Shown: one piece after another, positions 35,842 to 43,366 of the stretch | Layout: each line of letters opens with the position of its first letter | Numbering within the stretch: the stretch's first letter is position 1 | Assembly (NCBI RefSeq): GCF_900110245.1 | Contig: NZ_FOCZ01000006.1 | Span: forward strand, 497,004 to 561,003 | Reading direction: 5' to 3' | Source: Niastella yeongjuensis | GTDB lineage: Bacteria; Bacteroidota; Bacteroidia; Chitinophagales; Chitinophagaceae | Length of the DNA stretch: 64,000 nt | Translations under genes and position numbers: made by a program | Notes under the pieces: generated by a model | The model's database searches: none | What the model was told of the DNA's origin: nothing | What the model saw: only the letters and a program-made list of their open reading frames with translations

Positions 35842-38800
35842 TTAGAAGGTAATGGAGGCGCCAACGTTAAAGGTGCGGTTGAGCGGATACTTGTAGCCAC
35901 CCAAACCATATTCAAAACCGGCACTGGGAATTTTACCCGGGTGCTCCGGATCACTGTCTTTAAGCCCGGTAATGGTAAACAGGTTATAACTGTTCACATA
36001 CAGGCGGCTGTTTTTGATACCCAGTTTTCCTATCAACGCGGTGGGCAGACTGTACCCTACTTCCAGCGTTTTACAACGCAGAAAGCTGGCGTCCTGTACC
36101 GCCTTGGTTGAGTTGTTGATGTTGCCATAGTTATACCCCATGGCGGGGTATTTTCCAGCCACCCATTGGGTGTTGGGATCAAACACATTGTCATCGGGGT
36201 TCACCGTATGCCAGCTGTCGAGGAATTTGGTGAGCGAGCTGCGGCCATACATCAGCGGTTCGGCGTATTGTTCATCGTACTGCACCCAAAAACCGGTGGA
36301 ACCCGCCATTACAGCAGTGAGGTCAAAACCTTTATAATATAACCCAATGGTTAAACCGAAATTGATAAGGGGCAGGTCCTGTACGGCAATGGGATGATTA
36401 TCGTCGTCATTGATAACGCCATCCTCATTCCAATCCTGCAGGTAATAATCGCCGGGCACCACGTTGTTGTTGCCGCCGCCCGTATTTGTTTTGTAGTCGT
36501 AGATCTGCTGGTAACTTCCGAATTGTCCACCATAATCCTTCCCCCACCAAATGTTTTTAAACCGGTTGGTGAGGCCATTGCGCCATTGCTGGTATTCATT
36601 AGCGGCGAGGCCCTGGGTTTGATTACGGAAGTAGTTACGGGCATAGGAAACATTGCCGGTAATGTTCATTCTTACGTCACCAATAGTATTGCGATGCGTC
36701 AGGGTCAACTCCCACCCTTGTGTTCTGTCGGAGTTAAGGTTTTCCTGCGGAACGGTAACCCCTACGGTGCCGGGAATTACTACCGAACGTTGAGCAGGCA
36801 AGCCGCTGCGGTCTCTTCTATATACCTCAATAGAGCCTTCTAGTTTATTATTGAGCAGGCCAAAATCGAGCCCGATGTTTTTAGTAGTGGAGGTAGTCCA
36901 GGTAATGTTCTCATTTACCAGCCCCCGGGTTTCGGCACCATTTACAAACACCCCGTTGAACATATACCCCCAAACGCTGTTGTCGTTGGGGTTTACGGTT
37001 GGATAGTTGTAACCGGCTACATACTGGAACGCGGCTGCATTATCATCTCCCATTTCGCCATAGGAAGCGCGGAGTTTCAGATTGGTAATGATCCTGGGTG
37101 AAATAAGCCGGTTAAAAAAGGCTTCTTCACTGATGCGCCAGCCGGCAAGGAAGGCCGGGAAAAAGCCCCATTGCCCGTTACCGGGTTTGTACTTATTGGT
37201 ACCATCGTAACGCATCGTTGCTTCTGCCAGGTATTTTCCTTTATAGTCATAGGTGGCACGGCCAACCCAGGAGCGCATGGCAATTTCGGTTACACCGCCG
37301 GGCGATGTATTGCCGATCTGGTCAACCGATTCGGCGCCAAACAGGTAATCAACAGGCAGCAACACATTGCGCGAGGCGTAGATGTTATCGTTCTTTGAAT
37401 GGTTCTCTTCCAGCAAAGCCATGGCCGATACGTTATGCGTACTGTTGAACGAACGGTTGTATTGCAACGACAACTGGCTGAGCGTTTGATAACTGGTACC
37501 ATATGTACGTGTAAGATTGGAAGGCCCGTTTACATTCGACACCTTGTATTCGTTCGAGTTGGCATCGAATGTGTACAGGTTGTAGGACTTTTTATAATCG
37601 CTGTTGTCATCAACGTTCAACCCATAGTTGAACATGCCTCTTGCCTTCAGGCCTTTTACCCCCGGAATATCATATTCAAGGTTCACCTGTCCCTGCAGGT
37701 TTTTCTGGGTCCTTTTTCTAAAGCCCACTTTATCGGCGTCGGTAATGGCAACGGGGTTGGCATTATCGGGCATTACGTTCAGGTATTGCGGGTTATTATT
37801 GGCGTAGATCTGGTTGATGGGGATCTGGTTCCAGGTATATTTGAAAATGGTCCAAAGGTCCTGGTAAGGCTGGTTCTTTTCATCCATATGGCCAGAGATC
37901 AATGCCTGCGCACGCAGGCGGTCGCTGATCTTTACATTGATATTCGAGCGCATGTTCCAGCGGTTGTAGTCGAGGTCGCCCGATTTCAGCAAACCGCTTT
38001 GTTTCATATAACCTACATTAAAGAACATATTCACTTTATCGGTACCGCCGGTAATATTCAGGTTGTGTTGTACCTGGGGCGAAGTGGTGTTAAACGCGGC
38101 GCCTATCCAGTCGGCGCCTGCATAAGTACCATCCATCCAGGGTTTAATATCGTTGTAGGAATAGGAAGGCGGCTGGTTGCTGATGAAGTTATTGGCGAAA
38201 TCGCGTTTTGTTTTTTCATTCGTCAGCATCATGTAATCAACCGGCCCCACACCATCGGGCATACCGAGAAAGGTTTGCCAGGCCTGGTTGAAGGAGTACG
38301 TAATATCAAACCGGCCATTGCGGGCGCTTCCTTTTTTAGTAGTGATCAGGATAACACCATTGGCAGCGCGGTTACCATAAATAGCAGCCGACGCATCTTT
38401 TAACACCGACACGCTTTCAATTTCATTGGGGTCCAGTTTTTCGAAGCCGCCGCGTGGTACGCCATCGATCACCACCAGGGGTGCGGCCCCATAGCCGCGA
38501 ATATCGAAACTGTTTTCATAACCACCGGGTTCAGCCGTACGTTGGATCATGCGTAAGCCGGGAATTTTTCCGGTGAGCATGTTCTGCACGTTCTCGTTTT
38601 TGGTGACCACGATATCACTGCTTTTTAACATGGATACCGAACCGGTGAGGGTGGTTTTCTTTTGCGTTCCATACCCCACCACGATCACATTATCGAGGTT
38701 CCGGCTGTTTTCCTCCATAGTAAGGTTGATGGTGGCGCGGCCATTAATAGGAACGGTAATGGCGTTCATGGTAACATGGGAAAAAGAAAGCCGTACGGCC

Positions 38801-39000
38801 GAGGAAGGAACGGTAATGGAATAACGTCCGCTTTGATCGGACATCACCGAAACGCTGGAATCACCCAATACCGTGATGGTTACACCAGACAACGGTTCTT
38901 TTGTTTGCACATGGGTGATCCTTCCTGTGATAGTTTTCTGCTGTGCCAGCACCGCCACAGGAAACAGGCAGGCAAGCAGGAGCTTACAGATAATTTTCAT
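35842..39000 (-). CDS. SusC/RagA TonB-dependent transporter (PUL C)
   Basis: 1052 residues, on the short side for SusC. Signal peptide 1-19 (FPVAVLA before Gln), carboxypeptidase regulatory-like domain about 22-92 (ITGRITHVQTKEPLSGVTIT), plug with LDNVIVVGYGTQKKTTLTGS and VSVLKDASAAIYGNRAANGV, and a barrel ending in RTFNVGASITF. No STN domain. It heads an operon with SusD, DUF3823, the tandem-domain lipoprotein and the GH71/99-like enzyme, and is divergent from a second GH71/99-like enzyme plus regulator. The shared 330-base intergenic region carries repeated motifs. Confidence 0.95.
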   Translation of the reverse strand: MKIICKLLLACLFPVAVLAQQKTITGRITHVQTKEPLSGVTITVLGDSSVSVMSDQSGRYSITVPSSAVRLSFSHVTMNAITVPINGRATINLTMEENSRNLDNVIVVGYGTQKKTTLTGSVSMLKSSDIVVTKNENVQNMLTGKIPGLRMIQRTAEPGGYENSFDIRGYGAAPLVVIDGVPRGGFEKLDPNEIESVSVLKDASAAIYGNRAANGVILITTKKGSARNGRFDITYSFNQAWQTFLGMPDGVGPVDYMMLTNEKTKRDFANNFISNQPPSYSYNDIKPWMDGTYAGADWIGAAFNTTSPQVQHNLNITGGTDKVNMFFNVGYMKQSGLLKSGDLDYNRWNMRSNINVKISDRLRAQALISGHMDEKNQPYQDLWTIFKYTWNQIPINQIYANNNPQYLNVMPDNANPVAITDADKVGFRKRTQKNLQGQVNLEYDIPGVKGLKARGMFNYGLNVDDNSDYKKSYNLYTFDANSNEYKVSNVNGPSNLTRTYGTSYQTLSQLSLQYNRSFNSTHNVSAMALLEENHSKNDNIYASRNVLLPVDYLFGAESVDQIGNTSPGGVTEIAMRSWVGRATYDYKGKYLAEATMRYDGTNKYKPGNGQWGFFPAFLAGWRISEEAFFNRLISPRIITNLKLRASYGEMGDDNAAAFQYVAGYNYPTVNPNDNSVWGYMFNGVFVNGAETRGLVNENITWTTSTTKNIGLDFGLLNNKLEGSIEVYRRDRSGLPAQRSVVIPGTVGVTVPQENLNSDRTQGWELTLTHRNTIGDVRMNITGNVSYARNYFRNQTQGLAANEYQQWRNGLTNRFKNIWWGKDYGGQFGSYQQIYDYKTNTGGGNNNVVPGDYYLQDWNEDGVINDDDNHPIAVQDLPLINFGLTIGLYYKGFDLTAVMAGSTGFWVQYDEQYAEPLMYGRSSLTKFLDSWHTVNPDDNVFDPNTQWVAGKYPAMGYNYGNINNSTKAVQDASFLRCKTLEVGYSLPTALIGKLGIKNSRLYVNSYNLFTITGLKDSDPEHPGKIPSAGFEYGLGGYKYPLNRTFNVGASITF

Positions 39001-39330
39001 ACAACAAGCAATTAGTTTTTATACTGATACCGGCAATTAAGCGCCCACGCCCTAAAAAACTATTAACAAACCCATTAATGCGGTATTAATTAACCCCCTC
39101 GCCCCTAAAAAGACCTGTAAGGTCCATCATCGGAACTTGCACAATCAGCCTGGTGCCTGGACCTGACAGGTCTGGTTTGTATCCCTAAAAAAGACCTGTC
39201 AGGAGCGCATGAACCTTCTAAATATTCAAATTTCTATGGCGCACCTTACAGGTCTTTATACCATTAATCACTAATTAAGACTTAATTAAGCCTCCACCAT
39301 TTACTTGCAAGTGCTACCAAATATGAAAAA
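39001..39330. promoter_or_regulatory. Divergent promoter region of PUL C with two repeat families
   Basis: Four copies of the near-palindrome AGACCTGT(A/C)AGG occur at 39110-39125, 39159-39175, 39190-39208 and 39239-39257; copies 1/2 and 3/4 are inverted with respect to each other, so the DNA contains two long inverted repeats. Two copies of CCATTAAT followed after 3-6 bases by TAATTAA occur at 39072-39093 and 39261-39279. The second precedes TTACTTGCA at 39301-39309, close to the start at 39331. Confidence 0.7.
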
Positions 39331-40611
39331 ATGAAATGTATCGCTTTTCCCTTCTGCCTTTTGTTATTCGTTTTATTTGTACCTGGTATTACCTGGTGTC
39401 AGTTAAAACACAGCACGCAAACTTTATATCCCAGTTACAAAGGATTGATCATGGCCGGTTACCAGGGCTGGTTCAGGGCCGCTGGTGATGGCAGCGGCGC
39501 CAGTCATTTCGCCTATGGCGATGAAAAACGATGCGGCATAGACATGTGGCCCGATGTAAGCGAGTATGAAAAAACCTACCCCACGCCCTGGAAACTGGCC
39601 AGCGGGGAAACCGCCCGTTTTTTCAGTTCGTACGACAAAAGCGCCATCGATCTGCATTTTAAATGGATGCAGGACTATGGCATCGACGGTGTTTTTATGC
39701 AACGCTTTTTCGGCAATGCCAAACACCGCGACAGGGCATCTTCCACTATTCTTTCCAATGCCCTCAAGGCGGCCTCCGACAAAAAAAGAGCCATTGCCAT
39801 TATGTACGACTTAAGCGGATTGGGCCGGTCGGGCGAAGATTGCTCGGCCATTATAGAAGACTGGAAATACCTGGTAGACAGCCTGCGGGTAACCAACCAG
39901 CCGGGCGCCAAAACCTATGTGCAGTTTAATGGGAAACCTTTAGTAGTGATCTGGGGCATTGGTTTTCCTGACAGGCCCTATGACATCAGGAACATTGGAC
40001 TGGAAAGACTGCTCGACTTTCTGAAGAACGATCCCGTGTATGGGCATTGCAGCATCATGCTGGGTGTACCCACCGCCTGGCGCACCCTCGATGCCGATTG
40101 TGTGCATGATAATTATCTGCATACGATCATTCGCCAGGCCGACCTGGTGCTGCCCTGGACCGTACAACGCTTTTCACCTTTACTACACAACGATATGGAC
40201 CGGTTACGCGACAATACCATTGCCGACATCAACTGGTGCCGCAATAACCAGATTACGTATGTACCTTGTATTTACCCCGGTTTTACCTGGCATAACCTGA
40301 GCAAACATGAATTTCCCGACGATGTAAAACCAGTAGGTTCCATTCCCCGCCAGGGCGGCCGTTTTTACTGGCAGCAGATCTATACCACCCTTACGGCCGG
40401 TGCCGAAATGTTATATGTAGCCATGTTCGACGAAGTGAACGAGGGAACAGCTATTTTTAAAGTGACCGATCACCCGCCGGTAAGCACGCAAACCAGTTTT
40501 GCAGGCCTGGACGGGCAGCCTTCAGACACCTATTTATGGCTAACGGGCGAAGCCGCCAAACGCCTGCGGAAAGAAAAACCGCTGGAGCCTAAAATGCCGG
40601 TGCGGAATTAG
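39331..40611 (+). CDS. GH71/99-like glycosidase, exported (PUL C)
   Basis: 426 residues. A signal peptide covers about 1-22 (WCQ), with a Cys in it but no clear lipobox, so it is probably periplasmic. The catalytic domain starts MAGYQGWFRAAGDG and has the Glu pair in AMFDEVNEGTA, Glu368 and Glu371, as in GH99 enzymes. It is clearly homologous to the lipoprotein at 30781 (GYQGWF, IMYDLSGL/IMYDVSGW, KPLVVIWGIGF/KPVVCIWGFGF), giving a surface and a periplasmic enzyme of the same family. It is followed by the transmembrane regulator gene after 22 bases, so the two form an operon. Confidence 0.87.
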   Translation: MKCIAFPFCLLLFVLFVPGITWCQLKHSTQTLYPSYKGLIMAGYQGWFRAAGDGSGASHFAYGDEKRCGIDMWPDVSEYEKTYPTPWKLASGETARFFSSYDKSAIDLHFKWMQDYGIDGVFMQRFFGNAKHRDRASSTILSNALKAASDKKRAIAIMYDLSGLGRSGEDCSAIIEDWKYLVDSLRVTNQPGAKTYVQFNGKPLVVIWGIGFPDRPYDIRNIGLERLLDFLKNDPVYGHCSIMLGVPTAWRTLDADCVHDNYLHTIIRQADLVLPWTVQRFSPLLHNDMDRLRDNTIADINWCRNNQITYVPCIYPGFTWHNLSKHEFPDDVKPVGSIPRQGGRFYWQQIYTTLTAGAEMLYVAMFDEVNEGTAIFKVTDHPPVSTQTSFAGLDGQPSDTYLWLTGEAAKRLRKEKPLEPKMPVRN

Positions 40612-40633
40612 TATATAACAGGCTGGTTTTGGC

Positions 40634-43180
40634 ATGAGCATAATTAGATTTTTTTCTTTTTATTTGCTCATGCTGAAACTGGCTTTTGCTTTGCTATTTC
40701 TTCTTGGTGGATTGCCTGCTTTTGCGCAGCCCTATGGATTACAATTTTCCAGTCATGAAGTGATTCCGGAAAAACGGACCTCGCTCGACGTAACGGCCAG
40801 TGGCCCGTTCCGGCTGACCGGGGAAACCGAGATCTCCTTCGACCTGATGTTCCAGCCCCATAAAAACATCTATTTCGGTTATGTAATGCGGCTGGTCACG
40901 GCGGCTAACCAGCATATCGATATCATTTACAACCAGCGTTCGGCAAGTTTTAATTTTGTAAATGGCGAACAGGTTTCCGGTACCCTGGCCATCGATACCG
41001 CCCTGTTGTTGAACGACTGGAACCATTTCAGGCTCCGGATCAACACCGATAAAAAGAAACTGTTTTTCAGTATCAATACAATTACCGGCGAAGGGCCGCT
41101 GACCATTAAACGGGAAAGCGACTACCGCCTGTATTTTGGCAGCAACAGCTATGAAGGTTTTCAAACCACCGATATTCCCCCCGCCTGTATTAAAGATATT
41201 CAGATAGCGAACAATAGAAAGCTGCTGTATAATTTTCCTTTGTCAGAATCGGATGGCGTAACAGCCGAAGACACCAAAGAACACCGGAAAGCAGTGGTGA
41301 AAAACCCGGTATGGATAAAACCCCGGCACCAGAAATGGGAAAACGTATATTCCATCAACACGAAAGCCACCGCCAGTGTGGCCTTCGATAAAAAGAAGGA
41401 AATAGTATATATCGTTGCAGCAGACTCCTTATTCACCCTGAGCCTTACCAATATGGCCGTACAGGCAATTGGGCTCAATAATAAACGGGACAGCATTCCC
41501 CCCGGCAACCAATCGATATACATCCCCCTCACAGACTCTTTATACAATTTTTATATCGACAGCAAACAGGTAAGCCGCTACGATTCAGGCGGCAAACGCT
41601 GGAACAATAATTTTAACTTTAAAGACCTGACCGTTTACTGGCAGGCGAATAAATTCTTTTCTGCCTGGGATACCTGTTTATACATCATGGGCGGGTATGG
41701 ACAACTTCAATACAAAAACCAGGTACAACGTTATCATTTGAACAGCCAGCGATGGGAACCCGTAAAAATCACCGGCGATTTTTTTATGCCGCGTTATATG
41801 GCTTCTGCAGGCACCAATGAAACAGGAGATACGGCTTACCTGGTAGGCGGCTATGGCAGCACTTCGGGCGACCAAACCATTAATCCAAGGTTCACCTATG
41901 ATTTCACCTTATTCGATGTGCGCAGTAAATCATTTCACACGCTGTTTCAATTGCAGGAGCCAACGCGGCAATTCTGTTTCGCCAATCAAATGGTGATTGA
42001 TGCGCCCACCAATACCTGGTATGCATTGGTGTATCCCACCGACCGGTTCAATGCAGCATTGCAATTGATACAGGGCTCGCTCTACGCCAATACGTATAAC
42101 CAGCTGGGTGACTCCATCCCCTTCTCCTATTATGACATTGCGTCTTACGCTGATCTGTACTATTGTAAAAGCAGTAAAAAACTGGTGGCGGTCACTTTAT
42201 ATACAGCGAACAACCGGAGTGAAATAAATGTATACACGCTTGATTTTCCACCAGGATCACTTGCCCTATTCACTTCAGCGCCGGCTGGCGCAGAGAAATT
42301 GTTTGCCTTTGTTGTAGTTCTATTCATACTGGGGATTTTAACAGTGATAGGTGCCGGCTGGTATTTCTATAGGAAATACCGGTCGCGGTTGAAGCAAAGG
42401 TCAGTGATTTCCGTTACCGAACCGGCAGTGGCTGAATTACAGGCACCTACACACCTAAACACCACCTCGGCCATTTACCTGTTTGGTAACTTCGAAGTAT
42501 ACGATAAAGCTGCCCACGACATTACCACCCAATTAACCCCTCTGCTGAAAGAATTATTGATCTTAATAGTCACCCATACCATTCGTACCGGGAAAGGCAT
42601 TCCACAGGAAAAACTGTTCGAGATCCTCTGGCGCGATAAACAACAGAAAGACGCCAAGAACAATTACTCGGTAAACATTGCCAAACTAAAACCGATCCTC
42701 GAAAGCATCGGCGCCTGCCATATCGAGAAGGTGAATGGAAAAATTCAGTTGGTAGCGGAAGAAAATGCGGTCTACATCGATTACCTTACGTTTAATACAA
42801 TTGTAAGAAAACAGGCCTGCACGCCGGCAGAAAAACAAACCCTGCTGAAGATCCTGGAAAGAGGCTCCTTCCTGAATGAAGTAAATTATTCCTGGCTCGA
42901 TGATATTAAATCGGAAGTATCCGGGCTGGCCATCGACTGGTTACTCACCCATTTCAACACCCATACGGTTACCGACAGCAGTGTTATTATAAGAATTGCC
43001 AATGCCGTATTCCAGTTCGATCAGTTGAACGAAACAGCACTGGAATACAAATGCAAGGCCCTTATTGCCCAGGGCAGATACGGCCTTGCATTGGAAACCT
43101 TCCAAAAATTCGAAAAAGAATATGAGCACAGTTATGGCGAGAAACCGGGGAAGAGTTTTAATGAGATAGCTAATCAGTAG
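40634..43180 (+). CDS. One-component transmembrane regulator: LamG/Kelch sensor fused to SARP-type DNA-binding domain
   Basis: 848 residues. Signal peptide about 1-31. Residues about 33-200 form a LamG/concanavalin-like jelly roll (EISFDLMFQPHKNIYFGYVM, WNHFRLRI), and residues about 235-545 a Kelch-like propeller (YIMGGYGQLQYKNQVQRYHL, AYLVGGYGS). A single transmembrane helix spans about 556-577. The cytoplasmic part starts with a winged helix like OmpR/SARP activators (about 613-705: LFGNFEVYD, LLKELLILIV, GIPQEKLFEILWRD, NYSVNIAKLKPILE) and ends with helices about 715-848 resembling the BTAD/TPR domain. It would sense a glycan outside and bind DNA inside without a kinase. It is the likely regulator of PUL C. 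Confidence 0.82.
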   Translation: MSIIRFFSFYLLMLKLAFALLFLLGGLPAFAQPYGLQFSSHEVIPEKRTSLDVTASGPFRLTGETEISFDLMFQPHKNIYFGYVMRLVTAANQHIDIIYNQRSASFNFVNGEQVSGTLAIDTALLLNDWNHFRLRINTDKKKLFFSINTITGEGPLTIKRESDYRLYFGSNSYEGFQTTDIPPACIKDIQIANNRKLLYNFPLSESDGVTAEDTKEHRKAVVKNPVWIKPRHQKWENVYSINTKATASVAFDKKKEIVYIVAADSLFTLSLTNMAVQAIGLNNKRDSIPPGNQSIYIPLTDSLYNFYIDSKQVSRYDSGGKRWNNNFNFKDLTVYWQANKFFSAWDTCLYIMGGYGQLQYKNQVQRYHLNSQRWEPVKITGDFFMPRYMASAGTNETGDTAYLVGGYGSTSGDQTINPRFTYDFTLFDVRSKSFHTLFQLQEPTRQFCFANQMVIDAPTNTWYALVYPTDRFNAALQLIQGSLYANTYNQLGDSIPFSYYDIASYADLYYCKSSKKLVAVTLYTANNRSEINVYTLDFPPGSLALFTSAPAGAEKLFAFVVVLFILGILTVIGAGWYFYRKYRSRLKQRSVISVTEPAVAELQAPTHLNTTSAIYLFGNFEVYDKAAHDITTQLTPLLKELLILIVTHTIRTGKGIPQEKLFEILWRDKQQKDAKNNYSVNIAKLKPILESIGACHIEKVNGKIQLVAEENAVYIDYLTFNTIVRKQACTPAEKQTLLKILERGSFLNEVNYSWLDDIKSEVSGLAIDWLLTHFNTHTVTDSSVIIRIANAVFQFDQLNETALEYKCKALIAQGRYGLALETFQKFEKEYEHSYGEKPGKSFNEIANQ

Positions 43181-43185
43181 TGATA

Positions 43186-43365
43186 GGCAATGGGCAATAG
43201 GCAATAGTGGAGGCTGTAAGCAAATACAAGGCTAAGACCCAAGATTAAAGCTTATAGTAAAATACACAAAAGGCTAAAGCAAAAAGCGGTCTGCTTTGTA
43301 CTTTAGCCTTTGGGCTTTCTACCTTTTGCCCTCTTCCTATTGCCTATTGCCTACTGCCCATTGCC
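43186..43365. repeat. Heptad repeats flanking a hairpin at a convergent junction
   Basis: Left: GGCAATG, GGCAATA, GGCAATA at 43186-43206, five bases after the regulator stop. Right: TATTGCC, TATTGCC, TACTGCC, CATTGCC at 43338-43365, one base before the stop of the minus-strand phosphoesterase gene. The architecture is the same as at 30642-30779. Confidence 0.85.
43269..43311. terminator. Bidirectional terminator hairpin
   Basis: Outer stem AAAGGCTAAAG / CTTTAGCCTTT (11 bp, perfect), with an inner AAAGC/GCTTT stem. T-rich flanks are moderate on both sides. It ends the regulator operon and PUL D, which converge here. Confidence 0.7.
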
Positions 43366-43366
43366 T

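Noticed and set aside
37399-38403. Plus-strand open frame of 334 codons
   Set aside because: Antisense to the PUL C susC; long shadow frames are common opposite this gene family.
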